A program made the translations under genes and the position numbers. The notes beneath the pieces were generated by a model that ran no database searches, was not told the origin of the DNA, and was given only the letters and a program-made list of their open reading frames with translations. 13,407 nt of DNA from Bacteroidetes bacterium CG2_30_32_10 (GTDB lineage: Bacteria > Bacteroidota > Bacteroidia > Bacteroidales > CG2-30-32-10): the NCBI GenBank assembly GCA_001872995.1, contig MNXO01000116.1, forward strand, positions 1 through 13,407. Reading direction: 5' to 3'. Shown here in pieces: positions 1-6,994 of the stretch; within the stretch, counting starts at the first letter, position 1, and each line of letters opens with the position of its first letter.

Positions 1-443
1 ATTGTTTCAATTTTTCCTCCCTTTGCTGAAACAATATCATAACCAATTATTTGTTCTGGTTTATAATCACTTCCTTTAACTAACACATTAGGTTGAACAA
101 TTTTTATTAATTGGTAAGGAGTTTCATCATCAAACAAAACGACAGCACTAACAAAATTAAATGCTGCTAAAACACAAGCTCTTGATTCTTGGTTTATTAT
201 AGGGCGATTTGTGCCTTTTAGTTTACTAACGGAGCTATCAGAATTGAGTCCAACGATAAGTATATTTCCTAAATCTGCAGATTTTGAGAGGTAATCAACA
301 TGTCCAAGATGTAAAATATCAAAACAGCCGTTGGTAAAAACAATTTTTTTATCCATAAACCGCCATATATTGAGTTTTTCGATAAAATTTCTATCTTCAA
401 TTTGTTGATAAATTTTAGATTTAATTATTTCAAGATGCGACAT
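1..443 (-). CDS. rfaE2: D-glycero-beta-D-manno-heptose 1-phosphate adenylyltransferase (partial, 3' end outside window)
   Basis: Predicted cytoplasmic nucleotidyltransferase that charges heptose-1-phosphate with ATP to give ADP-heptose for the LPS inner core. I translated 147 complete codons from the ATG at 443 without a stop; the gene runs off the left edge, probably lacking only some 10-15 residues. After a 30-residue N-terminal extension comes the cytidylyltransferase-type core: the segment VFTNGCFDILHLGH, with the HxGH nucleotide-binding motif at residues 45-48, then VGLNSD, and later LVKGSDY and a GYDIV segment, all typical of RfaE domain II/HldE C-terminal domains. It stands alone, without the fused kinase domain found in E. 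coli HldE. Its start overlaps the end of the upstream membrane-protein gene by 14 nt, suggesting translational coupling. A related adenylyltransferase acting on another sugar phosphate or glycerol phosphate is possible but less likely. Confidence 0.88.
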   Translation of the reverse strand, partial: MSHLEIIKSKIYQQIEDRNFIEKLNIWRFMDKKIVFTNGCFDILHLGHVDYLSKSADLGNILIVGLNSDSSVSKLKGTNRPIINQESRACVLAAFNFVSAVVLFDDETPYQLIKIVQPNVLVKGSDYKPEQIIGYDIVSAKGGKIET

Positions 444-1449
444 GTTGTTTTTTCTTTTTTATAAAAAATAAAACCAAAAAAGATGCCAAGCCAATAAATA
501 TAACGAGTATTGCTTGCGAAGCGTGAACAATAACAGCAAAAGATGCAGCTTGTTCTGACACAACTCCATATAATTCTACCAAAGTTGTAATAACAATCCA
601 GTGATAAGCTCCTATGCCACCAGGAACTGGAGCCACAAAACCAAATGTTGAAATAACAAGTAGTGTAAGTGCGTTAATCATTGTTAATCCAGCTGTCCCT
701 TGTATAGCGAAAAAAGCGATGTAAATCATCAGAAAATACATAAACCATAGAAGGAATGTTTGAAAGAAAAAACCTTTTTTATTTTTAATCTTTTTTATTG
801 ATTTCATCCCATTCCAAAATTCTTTGAAAAGATTATAGATTTTTGCATACACTTTGTATTTCATCAATTGTAGTGAATATTTTCTTAATAATAGGATGAT
901 TATAAAAAAAATCAATAAAAACAATAAAAAGAAAATTATGAGCAAACTGCTATTGGTAGAAAATTTTGAAATGAGTGGAAGGAAAATCTTATCATACATA
1001 AAGCTTCCAAGAAAACCTATCTGGAAAACTATTACTAAAACGGTAATAATTAATAAACAAAGCATATCAAAAACACGTTCTATAATAACTGTTCCAATTA
1101 GGGCGGTAATAGGAATATTGTTTTTTTTGCTAACAATTCCACAGCGTGTAATCTCTCCAATTCGAGGCACTGCATAATTAGCAAAATAGCCAATTACAAC
1201 TGCATAAGTTGTTGTATAGGTATTAGTTTTGTATCCAAGAGAATCTATAAGAATATTCCAACGTATTGCCCGTGAGATATAACTAATAATAGCCGGAATA
1301 AATGATAAAAGTATCCAATAATAATTTGCACTCTCGATTTCTTTAAAAATTAAAGATAAATCAAGCCCTCTAATTGCTAACAAAAAAAGACCAACACCAA
1401 TAGTTAGAAAAATTAGATATTTTAATACAGAAAGAATTTTTGATTTCAA
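430..1449 (-). CDS. YbhN/LPG-synthase-TM family integral membrane protein (flippase-like)
   Basis: A 339-residue inner-membrane protein with about eight hydrophobic segments, roughly at residues 9-29, 43-63, 80-97, 117-147, 165-187, 225-248, 257-276 and 303-330, ending in a lysine-rich tail. It matches the lysylphosphatidylglycerol-synthase transmembrane / UPF0104 family. The visible hallmarks are the RAIRW segment after the second helix, the NYAVPRIGEITR stretch near residues 90-101 and the VPGGIGAYHW stretch near residues 271-280. Members are thought to move or accommodate lipids or lipid-linked sugars, but the substrate here cannot be told. There is no soluble aminoacyl-transferase domain, so it is not a full MprF. 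It begins 3 nt after panD and overlaps the heptose adenylyltransferase gene by 14 nt, so it is co-transcribed with both. A role in envelope lipid export is inference. Confidence 0.85.
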   Translation of the reverse strand: MKSKILSVLKYLIFLTIGVGLFLLAIRGLDLSLIFKEIESANYYWILLSFIPAIISYISRAIRWNILIDSLGYKTNTYTTTYAVVIGYFANYAVPRIGEITRCGIVSKKNNIPITALIGTVIIERVFDMLCLLIITVLVIVFQIGFLGSFMYDKIFLPLISKFSTNSSLLIIFFLLFLLIFFIIILLLRKYSLQLMKYKVYAKIYNLFKEFWNGMKSIKKIKNKKGFFFQTFLLWFMYFLMIYIAFFAIQGTAGLTMINALTLLVISTFGFVAPVPGGIGAYHWIVITTLVELYGVVSEQAASFAVIVHASQAILVIFIGLASFLVLFFIKKKKQHVAS

Positions 1450-1452
1450 TAT

Positions 1453-1803
1453 TTATGGGAGTTTATTATTTGAATCAGGGAAAATAACAATTGGAATATG
1501 TGTTTTGGCTTCTTCAAAGTCCATAATAGCATACGACATAATAATAACAATATCGCCTTTTAATGCTTTACGAGCAGCAGGACCGTTCATACAAACAACA
1601 CCGCTTCCTCTTTCTCCTTTTATAACATAAGTAACAATGCGTTCTCCATTGTTTAGATTTACAACGTGAACTTTCTCATTTTCAATAATATTGGAAGCTT
1701 CCATCAAATCTTTATCAATGGTAATGCTACCCATATAATTAATATCAGCCTCCGTTACTGTTACTCGGTGTATTTTAGACTTTAAAACCTCTATTTGCAT
1801 CAT
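1453..1803 (-). CDS. panD: Aspartate 1-decarboxylase precursor
   Basis: Pyruvoyl-dependent enzyme that makes beta-alanine from L-aspartate for pantothenate synthesis. The chain is 116 residues, normal for PanD. There are two adjacent ATG codons (1803 and 1800). Numbered from the second, every key residue falls on the E. coli position: Lys9, His11, the self-cleavage pair Gly24-Ser25, Arg54, Tyr58 and Asn72 in the NGPAAR loop. Translation may therefore start at 1800 rather than 1803. The serine of the Gly-Ser pair would become the pyruvoyl group after autocleavage. The gene overlaps the 3' end of panC by 29 nt and sits 3 nt before the membrane-protein gene. PanC consumes its product directly, which explains the coupling. 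Confidence 0.97.
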   Translation of the reverse strand: MMQIEVLKSKIHRVTVTEADINYMGSITIDKDLMEASNIIENEKVHVVNLNNGERIVTYVIKGERGSGVVCMNGPAARKALKGDIVIIMSYAIMDFEEAKTHIPIVIFPDSNNKLP

Positions 1804-2656
1804 TTTTTTTTTCTATAATTATATTATCAATCAAACGTACTTTACCAATAAATACAGCAATACAAGCAATAACACATTGAGACTCTACCCATTTTTCGAT
1901 AGGCTTAAGCGTTTCAATATCTGATATTTCGAAATATTCTAGATTCATAAGAGGTTGTGCATTTATTTCACCTTCTACCCAATGTTTTAAATCAAATACA
2001 GTATTGCTTTGAGCTTTAGTTTTAGCTTCAAATAAAGTTTTATAAATCAAAGAAACAACTTTACGTTCTTCTATGGTTAAACGCATATTTCTTGAACTCA
2101 TTGCTAATCCATCTGCTTCTCGTATAATTGGACATGGAACAATGTCGATAGTTGGAAAAAATTGCTTTGCCAATACTTTAACAATAGCTAATTGTTGAAA
2201 ATCCTTTTCTCCAAAATAAGCTTTATTAGGTAATACAATTTCAAGAAGACGTTTTACAACGATTGCTACACCTTTAAAATGACCAGGTCTGTATTTACCT
2301 TCCATCACTTTATCTATGTCTCCAAAATTAAAATCAAAATTATTATGAGTAGAATCAGGATAAATCTCTTTTTCAGAAGGAGTGAATAATAAATCGCAAT
2401 TTGCTTGATTTAATAATTGTATATCTTCATTTTCAGTATGTGGATACTTTTCAAAATCTTCTTTATTATTAAATTGAACAGGATTGACAAATATACTGCA
2501 AACTACGATGTCATTTTCTTGCTTAGCTTTCTTGATAAGAGATAAATGCCCCTGATGCAATGCTCCCATTGTAGGAACAAAGCCAATAGAAGCCCCTTGT
2601 TTTCTGTAAACCAAAATAGCTTTCTGCAAATCAAAAATAGTATAATAAATATCCAA
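1775..2656 (-). CDS. panC: Pantoate--beta-alanine ligase (pantothenate synthetase)
   Basis: ATP-dependent condensation of pantoate with beta-alanine to pantothenate, in the cytoplasm. The 293-residue chain carries the family motifs: VPTMGALHQGH with the HxGH ATP-binding motif at residues 34-37, FVNPVQFN near 56-63, RPGHFKGV near 123-130, GEKDFQQ at 149-155, and the KMSKS-like MSSRN at 186-190. The start is TTG at 2656: an in-frame TAA lies one codon upstream, and the first internal ATG (Met30) is inside the active-site motif, so no ATG can serve. The 3' end runs 29 nt into panD. A Bacteroidota-type -7 element lies about 45 nt upstream. First gene of the minus-strand operon. Confidence 0.97.
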   Translation of the reverse strand: MDIYYTIFDLQKAILVYRKQGASIGFVPTMGALHQGHLSLIKKAKQENDIVVCSIFVNPVQFNNKEDFEKYPHTENEDIQLLNQANCDLLFTPSEKEIYPDSTHNNFDFNFGDIDKVMEGKYRPGHFKGVAIVVKRLLEIVLPNKAYFGEKDFQQLAIVKVLAKQFFPTIDIVPCPIIREADGLAMSSRNMRLTIEERKVVSLIYKTLFEAKTKAQSNTVFDLKHWVEGEINAQPLMNLEYFEISDIETLKPIEKWVESQCVIACIAVFIGKVRLIDNIIIEKKNDANRGFKV

Positions 2657-2700
2657 TTTTTAAAAATTATAATAATTAACTAGTAAAAAATCAAAATCAG

Positions 2701-2733
2701 CAAAACTATATAAAAAATTGAATTATTGCTAAA
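2701..2733 (-). promoter_or_regulatory. Probable panC operon promoter (Bacteroidota type)
   Basis: On the minus strand, TAGTTTTG (2701-2708) is a full match to the TAnnTTTG -7 consensus. Upstream at the expected distance (21 nt) the -33 region has only a degenerate TTTA/TTTAG (2729-2733). The predicted start near 2694 would give a leader of about 38 nt before the TTG codon of panC. It lies back to back with the plus-strand promoter within roughly 100 bases. Confidence 0.5.
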
Positions 2734-2748
2734 TTTTTCGTAAATTTG
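2717..2748 (+). promoter_or_regulatory. Probable promoter of the starch-synthase-like / DUF4270 / glmS operon
   Basis: ATTG (2717-2720) and TAAATTTG (2741-2748) are separated by exactly 20 nt, fitting the Bacteroidota primary-sigma consensus TTTG-N19-21-TAnnTTTG. Transcription would start near 2755. That leaves only about 5 nt before the GTG at 2760 but about 23 nt before the ATG at 2778, which supports the ATG as the start of the downstream gene. Confidence 0.6.
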
Positions 2749-2777
2749 CATTTTATATTGTGAAAAATCATATCATT

Positions 2778-3605
2778 ATGGAAAAAACTAATATATTGTT
2801 CGTTCACCAAGAAATTACGCCTTATATAACCGAAAATCCAATGAGTTTGATTGGTCGATATTTACCTCAAGGAATACAAGAAAGAGGTAGGGAAATAAGA
2901 ACATTTATGCCCCGTTATGGCTGTATTAATGAACGAAGAAACCAACTACATGAAGTAATTCGTTTGTCAGGTATGAATTTGATTATTAATGATTCAGATC
3001 ATCCTTTAATAATAAAGGTTGCTTCTATTCAATCTGCTAGAATGCAAGTTTATTTCATTGATAACGAAGATTACTTTCAACGAAAGTTTATTTGTGCAGA
3101 TAAAGGAAATAAATTTTTCCCTGATAACGATGAAAGAATGATATTTTATTGTAGAGGAGTATTGGAAACTGTAAAAAAATTGGGCTGGGGACCAAACTTA
3201 GTCCATTGTAATGGTTGGTTTACAAGCCTTTTACCTCTTTTCCTTAAAAAAGCCTTTATTGATAACCCTTTATTTACAGAATCAAAAGTAATTTATTCTG
3301 TTTACGATGATGAGTTTGATGCTTCATTCTCTCAGGAATTTGCTGAAAAGATTAAATTACCTGGCATCAACGAAAAAGACCTAAAATATTTTAAAAACCC
3401 AGACTATAAGTCTATTACAAAAGCCGCTATTGATTATTCTGACGGAATTATTTTAGGAAGCAAAAAAATTAATCCTGAAATAGAAAAATACATTAAAGAT
3501 TCAGGTAAACCATTTCTTACATACCAACCTGCAGATAATTATATTGATGCTTACTCCGAATTTTACGATGAAGTATTGGTAAACGAAACGGTGCTTTCTA
3601 TTTAA
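2778..3605 (+). CDS. Starch/glycogen-synthase-like protein, N-terminal GT5 half only
   Basis: The 275-residue protein resembles the N-terminal Rossmann domain of GT5 glycogen/starch synthases: ILFVHQEITPY at residues 6-16, a segment with SLIGRYLPQGIQERG, then RTFMPRYG, a WGPNLVHCNGWFTSLLP segment, and a short closing helix. Full synthases are about 470-500 residues; the whole C-terminal GT-B domain is absent here and the gene ends in a normal stop. The KxGGL loop that binds ADP-glucose is replaced by TENPM. Similar short proteins labelled glycogen synthase are common in Bacteroidota at this locus, so it looks like a conserved form, not a decayed gene. Catalytic activity is doubtful; the role is unknown. 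I chose ATG 2778 over GTG 2760 because of the promoter position and because homologues I recall begin with a similar MEK. Followed 35 nt later by the DUF4270 gene. Confidence 0.85.
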   Translation: MEKTNILFVHQEITPYITENPMSLIGRYLPQGIQERGREIRTFMPRYGCINERRNQLHEVIRLSGMNLIINDSDHPLIIKVASIQSARMQVYFIDNEDYFQRKFICADKGNKFFPDNDERMIFYCRGVLETVKKLGWGPNLVHCNGWFTSLLPLFLKKAFIDNPLFTESKVIYSVYDDEFDASFSQEFAEKIKLPGINEKDLKYFKNPDYKSITKAAIDYSDGIILGSKKINPEIEKYIKDSGKPFLTYQPADNYIDAYSEFYDEVLVNETVLSI

Positions 3606-3640
3606 TTACTATTATTATTAATATAACCACCCATCTGAAA

Positions 3641-5005
3641 TTGAAAAATCACTATTTTAAAACAAGATTTTATGCGATAGCTCTTATCGCTGGTTTTTTA
3701 TTGAACGCATGTAAAGAACCTGATGATATTGGGTTGAATATACAACCACAAGGCGATATGTTAAATGTTGAATTTTCTGATACAACTTCTATTGAGGCTT
3801 ATACAGTGATAGATGATTCAATTATAACAAGTTCTGCAAATTTAAATCTGCTGGGAAGCATTTACGACCCTATATTTGGAGTTGTTAATGCAAGTTTTGC
3901 CACTCAATTAGAACCATTGTCCAGTAATATTCATTTTGGAACCAATCCTGTTGTCGATTCTATGGTTTTAATACTTGCATATAATAGCTATTATGGAGAT
4001 ACTTCTGTAACTTCGCCTCCAACCGTAGTTAAAGTGTATCAACTTACTGGAGCTCTACCAAATAATGACAGTATTTACTCTAATTATGCCATCCAATATG
4101 ATAATAATTTAGAATTGGCTAGTTATTCTTTTCATCCAACACCTACAACTCCTTATAGAATTGACACTACTAATTATGCACCCCAAATAAGGATTAGACT
4201 TAATGATAATTTTGCTCAAAGTTTTATTAATGCTGCCGATACTAACTCAACTACTGGTGTTTACACTAGTATCGCTAAATTTCAAGAATTTCTAAAAGGC
4301 TTATATATTACAACTATTCCTGTTACTTCCATTTCAGAAGGAGCTATATGTTATTTTGATTTAAAGAAAACGCAAAATGCTAGTTTAGTCTCAAGATTAA
4401 ATTTATATTATCATAATTCTTTAGATACTATACAATTAGGCTTTGGAGTTAAGTTAAATAGTGTTAAATTCAATAAGTTTGAACATTATAACTTTAATAA
4501 CGCTTCACCATTGCTTAAAGCTCAAATTAATGGTAATAAAACATTAGGTGATAGTTTGTTATATATTCAATCGATGGCTGGTTTATCAATTAAACTAAAG
4601 TTTCCATATCTTCAAAATTGGTATAATAAAGGAAAAATCCTTATAAATCGTGCTGAATTGGTTTTTTCTGCTGAAGAAATTGGCACTTATTTAGATGATT
4701 ATTACGCTTCTACTACCTTGAGCTTGCCAGGTAATGATACGCTTTCTCATCTTTATTTTTTAATAGATTATTATTCATCTTCTTTTGGTGGAACTTATGA
4801 TAAAACTAAAAAAGAATATCATTTCAATATTACTCGCCAAATACAAAGCTTTTTGTATAACAACAATCATAAAACAGGACTATATTTAACCGTTTCGGGA
4901 AGAGCTGTTAATGCATCTCGAGTTGTAATCAAAGGCAGACATAAAAACAACAATAATTTTCCTGGCAGATTGCGTCTTAATTTAACTTATACAAAGTTAT
5001 ATTAG
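3641..5005 (+). CDS. DUF4270 family surface lipoprotein
   Basis: A 454-residue lipoprotein. The N-terminus has a positively charged, hydrophobic signal peptide ending in the lipobox LNAC, with the lipidated cysteine at residue 24. The following KEPDD is rich in lysine and acids, as in the Bacteroidota lipoprotein export signal, so display on the outer surface is likely but inferred. The body is beta-rich with many Asp/Ser/Thr/Tyr; the opening PDDIGLNIQP and the pattern LLGSIYDPIFG are typical of DUF4270. No enzymatic motif is visible. The start is TTG at 3641: no ATG lies between the upstream stop region and the lipobox, and the next methionine (near residue 40) would lose the signal peptide. 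It is 35 nt after the starch-synthase-like gene and 24 nt before glmS, so one operon is likely. The molecular function of the family is unknown. Confidence 0.85.
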   Translation: MKNHYFKTRFYAIALIAGFLLNACKEPDDIGLNIQPQGDMLNVEFSDTTSIEAYTVIDDSIITSSANLNLLGSIYDPIFGVVNASFATQLEPLSSNIHFGTNPVVDSMVLILAYNSYYGDTSVTSPPTVVKVYQLTGALPNNDSIYSNYAIQYDNNLELASYSFHPTPTTPYRIDTTNYAPQIRIRLNDNFAQSFINAADTNSTTGVYTSIAKFQEFLKGLYITTIPVTSISEGAICYFDLKKTQNASLVSRLNLYYHNSLDTIQLGFGVKLNSVKFNKFEHYNFNNASPLLKAQINGNKTLGDSLLYIQSMAGLSIKLKFPYLQNWYNKGKILINRAELVFSAEEIGTYLDDYYASTTLSLPGNDTLSHLYFLIDYYSSSFGGTYDKTKKEYHFNITRQIQSFLYNNNHKTGLYLTVSGRAVNASRVVIKGRHKNNNNFPGRLRLNLTYTKLY

Positions 5006-5029
5006 TTAATTAACTTAATACCTTCGATT

Positions 5030-6868
5030 ATGTGTGGAATAGTTGCCTATATCGGACCAAGAGAAGCATATCCAATATTGATTAAAGGCTTACATCGCCT
5101 TGAATATAGAGGTTACGATAGCGCTGGTGTTGCTTTACTCAATGGTAAATTGCATTTGTATAAAACTCATGGAAAAGTAAGTGAGCTAGAAAAATTAGTT
5201 GCCGACAAAGATATATCAGGAAATATTGGTATTGCTCATACACGTTGGGCTACACATGGCGAACCAAATGACATTAATGCTCATCCTCATTATTCTCCTT
5301 CCAAAAAACTTGCTATAATTCATAACGGAATTATTGAAAATTATGCAACACTTAAATCTGAATTAATTAATAGAGGATACACATTTGAAAGCAATACTGA
5401 TACAGAAGTTTTAATTCACTTGATTGAAGACATTCAGGTTAACGAAAAAGTTAATCTTTTTGAAGCTGTTCAAATAGCATTAAATCAAGTAATTGGAGCC
5501 TACGCAATTGTCATTATTTCGCAAGACTATCCAGATATGCTGATTGCTGCCAAAAAAGGAAGCCCTTTGGTTATTGGCGTTGGCGAAGGCGAATTTCTTG
5601 TTGCCTCAGATGCTACTCCCATTATAGATTATACTAAAAATGTTGTATATCTTGAAGAAGAAGAAATAGCTATTCTTACAAGAAATGGCGAACTTAAGAT
5701 AAAAACCATTAAAAATAAGGATAAAACACCTTACGTTCACAAACTTGAAATGCAACTAAGCACTTTAGAAAAGAGCGGTTACGATCATTTTATGCTTAAA
5801 GAGATTTATGAACAACCCCGTTCTATTAGAGATAGTATGCGAGGAAGACTCAATGCCCAAAAAGGAATTGTTTCTTTAGGCGGTATCATTGACTATGAAA
5901 TGAAACTAATTAATGCAAAAAGAATCATTATCGTTGCTTGTGGCACTTCTTGGCACGCTGGTTTGGTTGGAGAATATTTGTTTGAAGAATTGACGCGTAT
6001 TCCTGTGGAAGTTGAATATGCTTCCGAATTTCGTTATAGAAATCCAATCATTTATGAAGATGATGTAGTAATTGCTATTTCTCAATCCGGTGAAACAGCC
6101 GACACTTTAGCCGCCATTAAATTAGCAAAATCAAAAGGTGCAACAATTATTGGTATTTGTAATGTGGTAGGTTCTTCAATAGCAAGAGAATCACATGCTG
6201 GTTCATACACTCATGCTGGTCCAGAAATTGGAGTAGCATCAACTAAAGCATTTACTGCACAGATTACAATTCTTACCTTAATGGCTTTGTCTATTGGCAG
6301 TAAAAAAGGAACCATTTCTACTTCAAAATTCTATCAATACATCAATGAAATAGATTCTATCCCAGAGAAAGTTGAAAAGACACTCAAACTTAGCAAACAA
6401 ATTGAAATATTAGCTAAAGAGTTTAAAGATGTCCGAAACTTTTTATACCTTGGAAGAGGCTATAACTTTCCTGTTGCATTAGAAGGTGCTCTTAAACTAA
6501 AAGAAATTTCTTATATACATGCTGAAGGTTATCCCGCTGCAGAAATGAAACACGGGCCTATTGCTCTTATCGATAAAGAAATGCCTGTTGTTATTATTGC
6601 TACAAATAAAGGTTCTTACGAAAAAGTGATTAGCAATATTGAAGAAGTAAAAGCTAGAAAGGGTAAAATCATAGCTATTGTTACTGAAGGAGATGTTGCT
6701 GTTAAAAACCTTGCTGATTATATCATTGAAATTCCTGAAACTATTGAAATGTTAGTCCCTCTTTTAGCTACAATACCGCTTCAACTTTTGTCTTATTACA
6801 TTGCTGTAATGCGTGGTTGTGATGTAGATATGCCTCGAAATTTAGCAAAATCAGTAACAGTAGAATAA
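5030..6868 (+). CDS. glmS: Glutamine--fructose-6-phosphate aminotransferase (isomerizing)
   Basis: Makes glucosamine-6-phosphate from fructose-6-phosphate and glutamine, the entry to UDP-GlcNAc for peptidoglycan and lipid A. The 612-residue length matches E. coli (609). The N-terminal class II glutaminase domain (about 1-220) begins MCGIVAYIG with the nucleophile Cys2 and has HTRWATHG at 70-77 and HNGIIENY from 98. Two SIS isomerase domains follow: CGTSWHAG from Cys304 and SQSGET at 351-356 in the first, and the EGYPAAEMKHGP segment with His508 in the second. Lys607 in the C-terminal NLAKSVTVE matches the sugar-binding lysine of the E. coli enzyme. All catalytic residues appear present. The 24-nt leader leaves no room for a glmS ribozyme. 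Last gene of the plus-strand operon. Confidence 0.98.
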   Translation: MCGIVAYIGPREAYPILIKGLHRLEYRGYDSAGVALLNGKLHLYKTHGKVSELEKLVADKDISGNIGIAHTRWATHGEPNDINAHPHYSPSKKLAIIHNGIIENYATLKSELINRGYTFESNTDTEVLIHLIEDIQVNEKVNLFEAVQIALNQVIGAYAIVIISQDYPDMLIAAKKGSPLVIGVGEGEFLVASDATPIIDYTKNVVYLEEEEIAILTRNGELKIKTIKNKDKTPYVHKLEMQLSTLEKSGYDHFMLKEIYEQPRSIRDSMRGRLNAQKGIVSLGGIIDYEMKLINAKRIIIVACGTSWHAGLVGEYLFEELTRIPVEVEYASEFRYRNPIIYEDDVVIAISQSGETADTLAAIKLAKSKGATIIGICNVVGSSIARESHAGSYTHAGPEIGVASTKAFTAQITILTLMALSIGSKKGTISTSKFYQYINEIDSIPEKVEKTLKLSKQIEILAKEFKDVRNFLYLGRGYNFPVALEGALKLKEISYIHAEGYPAAEMKHGPIALIDKEMPVVIIATNKGSYEKVISNIEEVKARKGKIIAIVTEGDVAVKNLADYIIEIPETIEMLVPLLATIPLQLLSYYIAVMRGCDVDMPRNLAKSVTVE

Positions 6869-6902
6869 AACTCCACTTTACTAATATCATTTTTTACTTT
6901 TT

Positions 6903-6931
6903 AATTAATCTCTTATGAATAGTGATTAATT
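6903..6931. repeat. Small AT-rich inverted repeat downstream of glmS
   Basis: AATTAATC (6903-6910) and its exact reverse complement GATTAATT (6924-6931) flank a 13-nt loop; GAATTAAAG and a five-T run follow. It could be a weak transcript end for the glmS operon or an operator, but the stem has only one G-C pair, so chance is a real alternative. Confidence 0.25.
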
Positions 6932-6947
6932 GAATTAAAGTTTTTAT

Positions 6948-6955
6948 TACTTTTA
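6948..6955 (+). promoter_or_regulatory. Possible -7 element ahead of the M1 peptidase gene
   Basis: TACTTTTA is one base off the TAnnTTTG consensus and lies 39 nt before the ATG at 6995. No TTTG sits at the expected 19-21 nt upstream; the nearest TTG (6930-6932) is only 15 nt away. Weak candidate, noted because the 126-nt gap suggests a new transcription unit begins here. Confidence 0.22.
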
Positions 6956-6994
6956 CGCCACTATTAAATTTTAGTAATTTTAAAAAATACAATT

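Noticed and set aside
854..1177. Plus-strand open frame inside the flippase-like gene
   Set aside because: It lies wholly antisense to a well-supported membrane-protein gene, and its composition (Lys/Asn/Ile-rich, no domain) is that of a complement of hydrophobic codons.
2760..2777. GTG start at 2760 for the starch-synthase-like gene
   Set aside because: It lies about 5 nt after the predicted transcription start and adds only MKNHII before the conserved MEK start; the ATG at 2778 fits better.
5006..5029. glmS ribozyme or riboswitch ahead of glmS
   Set aside because: Only 24 nt separate the DUF4270 stop from the glmS start, far too short for the ribozyme, which is also mainly found in Gram-positive bacteria.
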